A stretch of 16,911 nucleotides of DNA from Phycisphaerae bacterium (GCA_030603035.1 JAUVYQ010000046.1:1-16911), one strand, 5' to 3'; positions 1 to 9,238 are shown, counted from the stretch's first letter. Program-made: numbers and translations. Notes: a model not told the origin generated them from the letters alone.

Positions 1-66
1 TGGTATGATCTGGAGCAGAGCCGGCTCATCAGCAACATTGGCTTTGCGGGTTACCTGGGTGAATAA
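1..66 (+). CDS. C-terminal end of an unidentified protein (partial)
   Basis: The window opens in a frame that reads 21 codons and then TAA at 64-66, ending in the residues GFAGYLGE. The residue mix looks like the end of a folded protein, but the piece is too short to recognise, and another plus frame is also open across it. It lies 225 bp before the CBS-domain gene on the same strand. Calling it a gene end is an inference from position and composition. Confidence 0.35.
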   Translation, partial: WYDLEQSRLISNIGFAGYLGE

Positions 67-291
67 AAGGTGGGACAAGTTATGGTCGCAACAACCATTA
101 GCAGCCTGAAAAATCCACCTACAAACTTGACGGGCACCCCCTCCCAGATTATCTGAATTTCATGGTCGCAATTATATTATCTTTGGGGTACATTATTCTA
201 AATTTCGCAAAAATTCGCCGGGCAATTTTGTACTTGCGAGTTTGTGAGTATGGTTTCCATCTGTAAAATGGATTGTTAAAAGGAGACTCAG

Positions 292-693
292 ATGCTCAAA
301 GCAAAAGATATTATGATGGAAAACGTAGTCAGCGTAAAAAAAGACACGCCAATATATGAGGCCCTGGAGCTCCTGGAAAAATACAACATCACCGGCATCC
401 CTGTAGTCAAAGAGGATATGATTTTAGTCGGCATTCTTTCAGAAAAAGATGTACTACGCTTGTTCTACGCCCATGAAGATGAGGAAGAAGAAACGGTTAA
501 TGATTTTATGACACAACCTGCGGTTCACTTTGATGGGGATGAAAGTTTGCTGGACATTTGTGACTGTCTGACGAATAATTATTTCAGAAGAGTCCCGGTC
601 ACATCGGAAGGAAAATTGGTCGGCATTATCAGTAGAAAAGATATTATCGACTATATTCTCCGCCTAAGGGATAAAAGTGCTGACACTGATTGA
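292..693 (+). CDS. Tandem CBS-domain protein
   Basis: This 133-residue soluble protein is made of two CBS repeats, about residues 1-60 and 70-128, forming one Bateman module. Each repeat shows the usual pattern: a DIM or DFM start, a hydrophobic strand, then 'GIPVV..LVGILSEKD' in the first and 'RVPV..KLVGIISRKD' in the second. An acidic linker (HEDEEEE, about residues 62-68) separates them. No catalytic domain is attached. Family knowledge: stand-alone CBS pairs bind adenine nucleotides (AMP, ATP, SAM) and act as energy sensors or regulate a partner protein. The start is fixed by AAGGAG at 280-285, six bases before ATG. A small hairpin (TCCAT/ATGGA, about 257-273) precedes the site. Partner and ligand cannot be told from the sequence. 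Confidence 0.9.
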   Translation: MLKAKDIMMENVVSVKKDTPIYEALELLEKYNITGIPVVKEDMILVGILSEKDVLRLFYAHEDEEEETVNDFMTQPAVHFDGDESLLDICDCLTNNYFRRVPVTSEGKLVGIISRKDIIDYILRLRDKSADTD

Positions 694-802
694 GAAACTG
701 CAATGATAATTCCTGCTGCATAGTTTGCCGCTTCCAAGACCCGGCGTCAAGCAGCTTGGCATATCAAGCTCTGCGGCCAAAACCAGCCAAAGCGATGAGC
801 CA

Positions 803-826
803 CCTTTTGCGGCTTATTGCAAAAGG
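803..826. terminator. 8 bp hairpin after the small membrane-protein gene
   Basis: CCTTTTGC (803-810) and GCAAAAGG (819-826) form a perfect stem with an 8-base loop, beginning 9 bases past the stop of the minus-strand gene at 836. Neither side has a clean U-run, so intrinsic termination is uncertain. It may end both this gene and the CBS gene arriving from the other side. A second short inverted repeat, AGCTTG/CAAGCT, lies at 753-770. Confidence 0.35.
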
Positions 827-835
827 GCAGCCCGA

Positions 836-1126
836 TTATGCATCGAAGTCTTCTTCGATATGGATTTGGACGTTTTTTCTATATGCCTCTGAATCATCGG
901 AAGTGAGTTTGTCTAATTTTCTCTGTGCTAAAAAAATTTTGATGGCGATAATCAAACAACCTGCACCTGCAACAGAAAATACTATAGCAGCGAGTATTGC
1001 GAAAATTTCCTTCAAGACGTAAATCAAAAAACCGAAGCCGATTAGCAGCAGTCCTGCGATAAAGATTCCCGCTGCGACATTTCTGGATGCTTGAGAAATT
1101 GCATTTGTGTAAAAGCGAAAACTCAT
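836..1126 (-). CDS. Small two-TM membrane protein, unknown function
   Basis: The 96-residue protein starts MSFRFYTNAISQASRN. It has two hydrophobic segments, about residues 19-38 and 42-63, joined by a very short turn with one charged pair (KE). A charged C-terminal tail (KLDKLTSDDSEAYRKN, ending EEDFDA) follows. This suggests an inner-membrane hairpin with a cytoplasmic tail. I chose ATG at 1126 over the in-frame GTG at 1144 because AAAGGAAC lies seven bases before 1126, inside what would otherwise be coding sequence. I do not recognise a family. It lies after groEL on the same strand, but a strong terminator separates them, so it is probably expressed on its own or by read-through. Confidence 0.6.
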   Translation of the reverse strand: MSFRFYTNAISQASRNVAAGIFIAGLLLIGFGFLIYVLKEIFAILAAIVFSVAGAGCLIIAIKIFLAQRKLDKLTSDDSEAYRKNVQIHIEEDFDA

Positions 1127-1144
1127 ACAGAGTTCCTTTCTCAC

Positions 1145-1176
1145 AAGAAAGAAGCGGGTTCCCTTTGGAACCCGCT
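1145..1176 (-). terminator. Rho-independent terminator of the groES-groEL operon
   Basis: A perfect 10 bp stem (AGCGGGTTCC at 1153-1162, GGAACCCGCT at 1167-1176) with a 4-base loop is followed, in the minus direction, by the T-rich run TCTTTCTT. It lies about 100 bases after the groEL stop and just before the start region of the small membrane protein, so it should insulate the two. Confidence 0.8.
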
Positions 1177-1193
1177 CACTGTTGACCTGCTAA

Positions 1194-1276
1194 CCCCGTT
1201 AGAAATCTCCCCTGAGCGTGAAGCACATCTCGAATTTTGCATCATACTATCCCTCATTATAGAATTTCTAATGGGG
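1194..1276 (-). repeat. Long-range inverted repeat in the groEL 3' region
   Basis: CCCCGTTAGAAAT (1194-1206) and ATTTCTAATGGGG (1264-1276) are complementary except for one position, 57 bases apart. The inner arm touches the groEL stop codon. In the transcript this could form a long stem upstream of the terminator hairpin. Its role is unknown; 3' mRNA protection is a possibility. Confidence 0.4.
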
Positions 1277-2975
<1,699 letters not shown>

Positions 2976-2995
2976 ATCCATATTCTTTTGCTCTC

Positions 2996-3286
2996 TTATT
3001 TTTCGATCACCGCCATAATATCTGACTCATCCATAATCAGATATTCTTTGCCGTCTATCTTTACCTCTGTTCCGGCATAGCTTGTGAAAAGCACCATATC
3101 ACCCTTTTTTACCTGCACCTTTTGGCGCGTCCCGTCATCGAGTAATTTACCCTTACCGACGCTCACTATTTTCCCTCTTTGTGGTTTTTCTTTGGCGCTG
3201 TCCGGCAGGACTATCCCACCCGTCGTCTTGGTTTCCGCTTCGAGACGCTGAACAAGCACCTTATCTGCCAATGGTCGAATCTTCAT
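2996..3286 (-). CDS. groES: Co-chaperonin GroES (Hsp10)
   Basis: This 96-residue protein has normal GroES length. Its seven-fold ring caps GroEL. The start [12 protein letters not shown], the mobile loop region ([21 protein letters not shown], about residues 18-38), the KVGD-like 'VKKGDMVLF' and the end '[15 protein letters not shown]' are all typical. The ATG at 3286 is preceded by AAGGAG and a second AAGGA, giving a strong ribosome binding site. It is first in the groESL pair and lies 77 bp downstream of a receiver-domain gene on the same strand, so it may be read both from its own promoter and from that gene. Confidence 0.97.
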   Translation of the reverse strand: MKIRPLADKVLVQRLEAETKTTGGIVLPDSAKEKPQRGKIVSVGKGKLLDDGTRQKVQVKKGDMVLFTSYAGTEVKIDGKEYLIMDESDIMAVIEK

Positions 3287-3334
3287 TTTGTCCTTACTCC
3301 TTTCAAAAAAATCTTCTGCTTTTTATTTACCTTT

Positions 3335-3363
3335 ATTTTATCCGCTATCGCAAGACTATACAA
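3335..3363 (-). promoter_or_regulatory. Candidate sigma70-type promoter for groESL
   Basis: In the minus direction TTGTAT (3363-3358) and TAAAAT (3340-3335) are 17 bases apart, beginning right after the receiver-gene stop codon and ending about 50 bases before groES. The -10 box matches five of six consensus positions; the -35 box is weak. I see no CIRCE operator (TTAGCACTC with its inverted copy) and no clear sigma32 motif. Confidence 0.35.
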
Positions 3364-3777
3364 TTATTCCGCGAAAATGTTGCTATTATATTTTTTCATA
3401 AACAACCTGTTCAACTGTTCCCGCAGAATACTCATATCGACCGGCTTGTCAATCACGCTGAAAACATCAAGTCGTAGTGCCTGGCTGAGAACTCCTTCGC
3501 CCGCTGCGCTTGTTAATAGGATACACGGCAGCAGGGGATAATTCATTCGAATAATCTTTATCGTCACCAGCCCGTTTGATTTTTCCGAATCCATATCCAC
3601 AATTGTTGTATGAATTCGTTTCTGTTCGATAACATTGACAAATTCATTTACGCTCTCGGCCACCAGCAGGTTAACGTCTCTGGGCCGGAATATATAGCGT
3701 AAGGCCTCCGGCCAGGCCCAGTTCGCTTCACTGGCCAGAACATTGATTTCTTCGAATTCTGATAGATTCGAAGCCAT
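3364..3777 (-). CDS. Stand-alone response-regulator receiver-like protein
   Basis: The 137-residue protein fits one receiver (REC) fold and carries no output domain. Aligned by eye to CheY, the phospho-acceptor is D61 (in TTIVDMD), followed by G69 at the expected spacing. The conserved Thr is T89 (LLTSAA) and the Lys is K111 (DKPVD). The N-terminal acidic pair is reduced to S16-E17, so metal binding and phosphorylation may be weakened. It lies 77 bp upstream of groES on the same strand. No clear Shine-Dalgarno site precedes ATG 3777; the perfect palindrome AATTGCAATT abuts the start instead. Partner kinase and target are unknown; a role in chaperonin control is speculation from position. Confidence 0.75.
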   Translation of the reverse strand: MASNLSEFEEINVLASEANWAWPEALRYIFRPRDVNLLVAESVNEFVNVIEQKRIHTTIVDMDSEKSNGLVTIKIIRMNYPLLPCILLTSAAGEGVLSQALRLDVFSVIDKPVDMSILREQLNRLFMKKYNSNIFAE

Positions 3778-3837
3778 AATTGCAATTACTACGCAAATGT
3801 CGTGCCAAATACCCTGTTACGAAGCTGCATTTGCGTA
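3778..3837 (-). promoter_or_regulatory. Palindromes upstream of the receiver gene
   Basis: A perfect 10 bp palindrome AATTGCAATT (3778-3787) touches the start codon. A perfect 10 bp inverted repeat, TACGCAAATG (3790-3799) and CATTTGCGTA (3828-3837), spans 28 bases. A further TTGCAAAT occurs at about 3846-3853. The shared GCAAAT core suggests binding sites for one dimeric regulator, or a 5' leader stem. Confidence 0.4.
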
Positions 3838-3993
3838 ACCGCTTATTGCAAATATGGTTATGTTACAAAGACGCGGTTGAGCTTTGCCTGCCAAAATTCC
3901 AGCCAAACCCGATTCCCCTGCCAGCCTGACAGGGTTTTTATTTAGTCCCGGTCTCTGGCCAGGGTCGCTGCCGACAAACCCGCACACATGGTT

Positions 3994-4040
3994 TTAAGAA
4001 AACTTCGCCGATTAAGATTTGGCCTCCTCTGTTTTCTTAA
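3994..4040. repeat. Inverted repeat after the fucosidase gene
   Basis: TTAAGAAAAC (3994-4003) and GTTTTCTTAA (4031-4040) are perfectly complementary across 27 bases, starting 13 bases beyond the fucosidase stop. It may act as a weak transcript end. The rest of the gap from 3838 to 4052 shows nothing else clear. Confidence 0.35.
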
Positions 4041-4052
4041 CCGCAATTTTGC

Positions 4053-5429
4053 TTAGCCGACATTATAAACGGCTATCTGTCGGATCAAAGGCGTCCCAAC
4101 AGATTCCGTCACACGCAGCCGTATTCCCTTAACCTCAACGGAGTCAAACTTCTGAATATGCTTATGCCCGATCGATATACCATCGCATAGCTTTTGCCAT
4201 TTGCCGTTACCTACAAGACCATCAATGGCATAGCTGCGAACACGATGACCTGCCGTGATATCTTCCATAGTTACGATGTGATCGATTTTCGATGGCCGTT
4301 TTAACTTCAACTCTACTACACTGCCCTTGCCGCTGGTCTTAGCGATAGGCTTGCTGAACCGCCTGCGTATTTCCTTGCCGAATTCTACATAGCGCTTGAA
4401 ATCTGCCTCTGGAACCAGCCCGTCGGGGTTGGGGTTGGCATTTAAGAGTAGATTGCAATTTCGTCCCACAGATCTGTAGTACATATCCATCAACTGCTCC
4501 CGAGAATATAGCTTATGTGCACTGTTTGGTTTCCAGAACCAGTCATGATTACGCACTGGCACATCGCATTCGGCTGGTAGCCAGAACCGGCCATCGGGCT
4601 CACCAGGCCCATAGTAGTCACGTTTGTGGGGCACGGTAGACCAGCATGGATAGCTGGCTACCCCCCTTTCATTGCCGATCCAGCGTATCGTCGCTGCCGG
4701 TCCTTGTAATACAATGGCATTGGGCTGATACTTATTCAGTATAGGCACCAAATCAGGACCACCCTTTTCGGGAGGCAATGCTCCTCCATCAAACCATACC
4801 TCAAACAGCTCACCGTATCGACTCCATAGCTCGGTAAGCATCTGTTCACAAGTTTTCTTGTATTCATTTTGCTTGGCAGGGGCACCCCCTTTGCCGCGAT
4901 TGACCAGCCCAGGATTGTCCACTTCAAGATACCCATTAGCAGTTACCGATGCATAAATTCCCGGCTTAATCCCATATTTGTGACACGATTCGACGAAATC
5001 CTTTACCACATCTCCTTTACCTCTGTGCCAAGAAGACTGCTCTACGCCATATGGGTAAAGATCACTTTGCCACTGAAGAAAACCACTGCAGTGTTTGGCG
5101 ACAAAGACCGCATATTTGGCCCCCATAGCTTTAGCCGCTTCCATCCACTGGTCTGTATCAAGTTTCGCAGGATTATAAAGACCAGGACTGGGTAAATCCT
5201 TCCACGATCTCCAGTTCCATCCAGGCTTATAAATTGGAATATCGAAGTGGAAAAACATCCCCAGTTCCATGTCCTGCCATGCAGCCTGTTGAGGCGAGGG
5301 TGCAGGTAAACCGCTTTGACGCATATGGAGCTGTTCTTCGGCCTTAGCACCTCCTCCAAAAGCTACTGCTGCTGAGGTTGTTCCAACAATTTTTAGAAAA
5401 TCTCGGCGGGTGTAATTTTGTGTACTCAT
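4053..5429 (-). CDS. Exported GH29 alpha-L-fucosidase
   Basis: This 458-residue protein should hydrolyse alpha-L-fucosides from glycans outside the cytoplasm. It starts with a twin-arginine signal (TRRDFLK, residues 7-13, then a hydrophobic stretch, likely cut after AKA at 28-30), so it is folded before export. The GH29 barrel covers about residues 45-350. Visible family features are LGMFFHF, AKHCSGFLQW, the 'GKGDVVKDFVESC' helix, KPGIYAS, and the strand LFEVWFDGG carrying the nucleophile D214. The C-terminal ~90 residues look like a beta-sandwich of the discoidin/carbohydrate-binding type. ATG 5429 has AAGGAA seven bases upstream. It stands alone between a chaperonin block and divergent ubiA. 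Fucosidase versus another GH29 specificity cannot be decided here. Confidence 0.88.
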   Translation of the reverse strand: MSTQNYTRRDFLKIVGTTSAAVAFGGGAKAEEQLHMRQSGLPAPSPQQAAWQDMELGMFFHFDIPIYKPGWNWRSWKDLPSPGLYNPAKLDTDQWMEAAKAMGAKYAVFVAKHCSGFLQWQSDLYPYGVEQSSWHRGKGDVVKDFVESCHKYGIKPGIYASVTANGYLEVDNPGLVNRGKGGAPAKQNEYKKTCEQMLTELWSRYGELFEVWFDGGALPPEKGGPDLVPILNKYQPNAIVLQGPAATIRWIGNERGVASYPCWSTVPHKRDYYGPGEPDGRFWLPAECDVPVRNHDWFWKPNSAHKLYSREQLMDMYYRSVGRNCNLLLNANPNPDGLVPEADFKRYVEFGKEIRRRFSKPIAKTSGKGSVVELKLKRPSKIDHIVTMEDITAGHRVRSYAIDGLVGNGKWQKLCDGISIGHKHIQKFDSVEVKGIRLRVTESVGTPLIRQIAVYNVG

Positions 5430-5491
5430 TTGAATTTCCTTTCCATAAAAACGATTGTCAAAAACTTTTCTTAAAATAATTGTTTTAGGCG

Positions 5492-5497
5492 ATTATA
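5492..5497 (-). promoter_or_regulatory. -10 box of the fucosidase promoter
   Basis: A perfect TATAAT in the minus direction lies about 63 bases before the fucosidase ATG in an AT-rich stretch. No good -35 hexamer is visible, so an activator may be needed. The gap 5430-5700 also holds a short direct repeat (GCTATAGTA, about 5579-5595) and a TTTTGAG/CTCAAAA hairpin (5616-5636) ahead of ubiA. Confidence 0.4.
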
Positions 5498-5700
5498 CAA
5501 CTTTTGATACCGAATTAGCTTATTTTTTTTGTCAGAAAATCTCAATCACTCGAAACTTGAAGATCTTACCGTAGCCGAAGCTATAGTAGCTATAGTCCTC
5601 ATTCAAGCCAAGAACTTTTGAGCCAAATTCTCAAAAATTCGTACAATCTGCGAGGGACCCCGCCTTGCGGGAACCCAAATCCGTCGTTAAAATTCAATAT

Positions 5701-6627
5701 ATGAACTCTCGTTTTGAAAATTCAAAATTGGTTATTCTTTTCCTTGCTTCCCGGCCAAAGTTTTTAGTCGCAAGTGTGGCTCCCGTTTTGGTCGGCTCTT
5801 GTCTTGGTTACGCGACCGCTGGCTCATTCAACTGGGACTTATTTATCCTGGCAATGCTCGCAATAATGGCTCTGCACGCCGGTGCCAATATGGCCAATGA
5901 TTACTTCGATCACATTTCTGGAAACGACTGGGTCAATCAAAACCCTACGCCCTTTTCAGGAGGAAGACGTTATATCCAGCAGGGTATCCTTTCGCCCAGA
6001 GCAACTTTATTGACAGCTCTTTTCTTTCTGATAGCAGGCACAGCAATCGGCACTGTAATTTTCCTGCTGACACGAAGTGTTTTTATTTTAATTCTCGGCC
6101 TTATCGGATTGCTCGGTGGCTTTTTCTACACAGCTCCGCCTATTCGGCTTGGTTACTGTTGCGTCGGCGAGTTTGTCATTGCGATGTTGTTCGGCCTGCT
6201 TCCGGTTTATGGCTCATACTACTTGCAGACAGAAACGATTGATGCTGTTCCACTTTTGCCCGCCGCCATCGTCGGCATATTGATTTTCCTGGTGATTTTA
6301 GTAAATGAATTCCCGGATGTTACTGCAGATGCCGCCGTGAACAAAAGAACGCTTGTAGTTCGTCTTGGCATCCCGGCTGCCGTTTGGATTTACCGAATTG
6401 CACTTATCGCCGGCTTTCTCATTGCAGCGGCCGCTATGGTTATTTACCCTTTGTGCTTCTTTGCAGGATTGTTTTATTTACTTACGCTGCCGATTGCGGT
6501 CCTCGCGATAAAACTTGTAAATAAAAAAGATTTAACCACCCCCGGCCAGTACCGCGCCAGCCAAATCACAGTCCTTTTGCACACACTTGGCTCCTTGGCC
6601 CTTGCCGTCGGCTTCTTATTTGTTTAG
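5701..6627 (+). CDS. UbiA/MenA-family prenyltransferase
   Basis: This integral membrane enzyme of about 308 residues and 8-9 TM helices should transfer a polyprenyl chain from its diphosphate to an acceptor. The first Asp-rich motif is NMANDYFD....ND (N66, D67, D70, D76) followed by PTPFSGG, the MenA-like form. The second is NEFPDVTADAAVNKRT. This points to a 1,4-dihydroxy-2-naphthoate type menaquinone enzyme, but no other menaquinone gene is nearby. I chose ATG 5701; an in-frame TTG at 5665 would add 12 residues and lies near a weak GAGGG. Neither start has a good ribosome binding site. It is 229 bp upstream of the deacetylase gene, with a large hairpin between, so a shared transcript is uncertain. 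Confidence 0.85.
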   Translation: MNSRFENSKLVILFLASRPKFLVASVAPVLVGSCLGYATAGSFNWDLFILAMLAIMALHAGANMANDYFDHISGNDWVNQNPTPFSGGRRYIQQGILSPRATLLTALFFLIAGTAIGTVIFLLTRSVFILILGLIGLLGGFFYTAPPIRLGYCCVGEFVIAMLFGLLPVYGSYYLQTETIDAVPLLPAAIVGILIFLVILVNEFPDVTADAAVNKRTLVVRLGIPAAVWIYRIALIAGFLIAAAAMVIYPLCFFAGLFYLLTLPIAVLAIKLVNKKDLTTPGQYRASQITVLLHTLGSLALAVGFLFV

Positions 6628-6752
6628 CCGTCGCTGCCGCGGTGACGTTGCTGCACAATTGCAAATCGTCAATTGTAAATTGTAAATTGGTTTGTCTCCG
6701 CCCTCCGCAATCCGCCTTCAGTTTCTGGATGACCATGTTGTACTGTTCTGCA

Positions 6753-6797
6753 GCCCAGCACCAAAACCCCTAAGGGGACGACGTTTTGGTGCTGGGC
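6753..6797. repeat. 45 bp perfect hairpin between ubiA and the deacetylase gene
   Basis: GCCCAGCACCAAAAC (6753-6767) and GTTTTGGTGCTGGGC (6783-6797) are perfectly complementary over 15 bp. The loop contains a nested CCCC/GGGG stem (6767-6770 and 6774-6777). There is no U-run on either side. Just upstream (6655-6690) is a run of CAATTG and TTGTAAA repeats. It may be a palindromic repeat element or an mRNA processing site. Confidence 0.6.
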
Positions 6798-6856
6798 AAC
6801 GCTATATGCTAATTTCTGATTGACTCGATTACTTTTGCCGCTTAAACTTACTGCAG

Positions 6857-7705
6857 ATGGACAGGCGAATCATAATAAACGCAGATGATTTCGGCCTTTG
6901 CGACGGAGTAAATAAGGCCGTCGCCCAGGCCCATACCGACGGTGTGCTGACCAGTGCCACAATTATGGCCAATATGCCGGCCGCCGACGAGGCCGTCAAA
7001 ATAGCAAAAAAACTGCCCAATCTTGGTATCGGAGTCCACCTCAATCTCACCGAGGGCCGACCCCTATCGAAGGACACCTCTATTGACCGGTTACTCGATG
7101 CCGATGGCCAATTCGCCTGTTCGCCAGCCAAACTGTCACTTTTTTCCTTGGCAGGGCATAAGATTAGAGAAGCTATACGAGCCGAATTGGCCGCCCAAGT
7201 CCAGTGGGTCATTGACAATGGCCTCAAGCCGACTCATTTGGACTCACATAAACATATCCATACATTCCCTCAACTTTTCTCAATCGTCTGCCAATTGGCC
7301 GGACGCTTTCAAATCCCCGCAATACGTTGGCCGTTCGAGCCAAAAGAACTTTCCCAAATACCCTGGCCGCTGACCAGCGCAGATGGCAGAAAAAGAGCAC
7401 AAAAAATCAGGATTATTGCCAGGATAAACCGCGTCCAAAACACGGAATTCTTAAAAACGGATGTACTTCTTGGTATTGCACATACAGGCAAAATAGATGT
7501 GAATTTCTTCAAGGCCGTCGCTTTATATAGTTCGGCAGCAACCGTAGAAGTGATGACTCATCCGGGATTTATTGACGGCCTGGACCCAGCCAAAACCAGA
7601 TTGCTACACCACCGAAAGGTTGAGCTGGAAGCTCTTTGCAGCGAAAAAACAAAGCAGTATTTCGAAGATGCAGGAGTAAAATTGGTGCATTATGGAAAAC
7701 TTTGA
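6857..7705 (+). CDS. YdjC/ChbG-HpnK family carbohydrate deacetylase
   Basis: This 282-residue cytosolic enzyme belongs to the YdjC fold, which removes N-acetyl groups from sugars (ChbG on chitobiose) or works in hopanoid side-chain synthesis (HpnK). Metal and catalytic motifs are intact: NADDFG (D10, D11), GVHLN (H61), HLDSHKHIH (H127 to H135) and EVMTHPGF near residue 235. Length is normal. ATG 6857 begins MDRRIIINADDFG, placing the motif at the usual distance from the N-terminus, though no Shine-Dalgarno is visible. Its last 14 bp overlap the GT2 gene, so the two are translationally coupled. The coupling suggests it deacetylates the lipid-linked sugar made by that enzyme; this is an inference. 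Confidence 0.88.
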   Translation: MDRRIIINADDFGLCDGVNKAVAQAHTDGVLTSATIMANMPAADEAVKIAKKLPNLGIGVHLNLTEGRPLSKDTSIDRLLDADGQFACSPAKLSLFSLAGHKIREAIRAELAAQVQWVIDNGLKPTHLDSHKHIHTFPQLFSIVCQLAGRFQIPAIRWPFEPKELSQIPWPLTSADGRKRAQKIRIIARINRVQNTEFLKTDVLLGIAHTGKIDVNFFKAVALYSSAATVEVMTHPGFIDGLDPAKTRLLHHRKVELEALCSEKTKQYFEDAGVKLVHYGKL

Positions 7706-8663
7706 CCACACTGATTGTTCGGTCGTAGTGCCGCTTTATGACGAAGCTTCGGTTGTCAACGAGCTTTACAGTCGATTAGCCAGGACAATGAGCCAGACTC
7801 ACCTGGATTACGAGCTTGTCTTTGTCGATGATGGAAGCACCGATAATACGTTGGAGCTACTAAAAGATATCGCCGGCAAAGACAGCAAGGTGGTTATTGT
7901 CGAGCTTCGCCGCAATTTCGGCCAGACCCCCGCTCTCGCCGCCGGCTTCGATGCCGCAAGAGGGCAAATAATAATATCAATGGATGGCGACCTGCAGCAC
8001 GCACCGGAAGAGATACCGAATTTTCTTGAAAAAATCAAGGCCGGCTACGATGTAGTCAGCGGGTGGCGCAAACATAGAGTGGACAGTCTTTTAATGAGAA
8101 AAATCCCTTCAAGGGTGGCTAACTGGCTCGCTTCAAAAATAAGCGGCGTTGATATCCACGATTTCGGCACCACTTTCAAAGCATACAGACGCGAGGTAAT
8201 TGAGGAATTAAATCTTTACGGAGAGATGCACAGATTTATTCCAGCGTTACTGTCACGAAGCGGCGTTAAAATCATCGAGATACCTATAAAGAACGTCGTC
8301 CGTCCCAAGGGCTCCAGCAGCTATGGAATCTCCAGAACCTTTAGAGTCACCTTTGATTTGATAACGCTCAGGTTCCTGCTCGGATATATCACAAGGCCGC
8401 TGCACTTTTTCGGCAGAGCGGCTTCGTATTGCATCCTTGCAGCCCTGCTGTTGAGCGCTTATATACTGTACGATAAGTTCGTATATAACGTGCCAATTTT
8501 TGTTGCACACGGCCCACTGGCGGGATTGGCAGCGATACTTTTGCTGGTCGGGTCGATATTTATCGCCACTGGCCTGATAGGGGAGATGATAAGCAGAGTT
8601 TATTTTGAATCAACAAACAAAAAGATATATTCGGTGCGAAAAGTGCATCGCAGGGAAACTTAA
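7692..8663 (+). CDS. GT2 polyprenyl-phosphate glycosyltransferase (DPM1/ArnC-like)
   Basis: The 323-residue protein has an N-terminal GT-A domain (about 1-215) and two C-terminal TM helices (about 230-258 and 270-300). Motifs are VVVPLYDEA, FVDDGSTD (residues 44-51), the metal-binding DGDLQH (98-103) and DFGTTFKAYRREV with GEMHRF. These mark the family that moves a sugar from a nucleotide donor to polyprenyl phosphate on the inner membrane face, as ArnC, GtrB and DPM1 do. The sugar cannot be read from sequence. It starts inside the end of the deacetylase gene, and the next gene begins 15 bp after its stop, so these three form one operon. Its product would be a natural donor for the ArnT-like enzyme encoded on the opposite strand. 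Confidence 0.9.
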   Translation: MENFDHTDCSVVVPLYDEASVVNELYSRLARTMSQTHLDYELVFVDDGSTDNTLELLKDIAGKDSKVVIVELRRNFGQTPALAAGFDAARGQIIISMDGDLQHAPEEIPNFLEKIKAGYDVVSGWRKHRVDSLLMRKIPSRVANWLASKISGVDIHDFGTTFKAYRREVIEELNLYGEMHRFIPALLSRSGVKIIEIPIKNVVRPKGSSSYGISRTFRVTFDLITLRFLLGYITRPLHFFGRAASYCILAALLLSAYILYDKFVYNVPIFVAHGPLAGLAAILLLVGSIFIATGLIGEMISRVYFESTNKKIYSVRKVHRRET

Positions 8664-8678
8664 CAGCGGACTGAGACA

Positions 8679-9221
8679 ATGAAAAAGAAAAAGCACTCGC
8701 CGGTCGCATTGTATGTTATTTTGCTGGTAACAGCGGCGGTAATTCTGTTGGTCCGGCATTTTCATATCAAGAGTTTTCATACTATCGAGCCGGGTGTGCT
8801 TTATACCAGCGGCCAGCCGCGAGGAATGGATTACACCCGCCTGCTTTACAAATATCATATCGGCACTATCGTGAATGTCCGTTACGCTTCCGAACATCGC
8901 GAGAAAAACTGGTACAACGAAGAAATAACCTGGGTCAGAAACAATAGCGTTACTTATTTTGAATTGCCTATCGAAAAAAATAACTACTTGCCCGATAAAC
9001 AAACTCAGGACCAGTTCCTGGCTATAATGGCTGATAAAGCCAACCTGCCGGTTCTTCTCCACGATAGCAACGGCAGGAAAAGGGTTCCGATACTTGCCGC
9101 CGTGTGGGCGGTTAAGGCACGCGGAGACACTGTTGCCGAGGCCATTGAACTGGTTGAAAGTATCAAAGAACAGCCGGTCCTCGAGGCCGAAAATAAATTT
9201 ATCACCCAGTTGGCAAACTAA
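8679..9221 (+). CDS. Membrane-anchored dual-specificity-phosphatase-like protein, catalytic Cys replaced by Asp
   Basis: This 180-residue protein has a basic N-terminus, one TM helix (about 8-26) and an outside domain of the DSP/tyrosine-phosphatase fold. LYTSGQPRGMDY (41-52), GTIVNVR (62-68) and PVLLH (124-128) match the fold. The P-loop normally reads HCxxGxxR; here it is H128-D129-S130-N131-G132-R133-K134-R135. Every landmark is kept except the nucleophilic Cys, which is Asp (codon GAT at 9063-9065). Classical phosphatase chemistry is therefore impossible, and it is probably a pseudophosphatase that binds a phosphate group or a partner. It is last in the operon with the GT2 and deacetylase genes. 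The fold assignment comes from motifs seen by eye only. Confidence 0.72.
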   Translation: MKKKKHSPVALYVILLVTAAVILLVRHFHIKSFHTIEPGVLYTSGQPRGMDYTRLLYKYHIGTIVNVRYASEHREKNWYNEEITWVRNNSVTYFELPIEKNNYLPDKQTQDQFLAIMADKANLPVLLHDSNGRKRVPILAAVWAVKARGDTVAEAIELVESIKEQPVLEAENKFITQLAN

Positions 9222-9238
9222 ATGTACTCCGCCGGCCT

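Noticed and set aside
82..156. 24-codon plus frame between the partial gene and the CBS gene
   Set aside because: No ribosome binding site at proper spacing, no recognisable feature. ATGGTCGCAA recurs at 162-171 but shows no further structure.
3916..3939. CCCTG/CAGGG hairpin followed by TTTTTATTT, a plus-strand terminator shape
   Set aside because: The stem is only 5 bp and no plus-strand gene lies upstream to be terminated.
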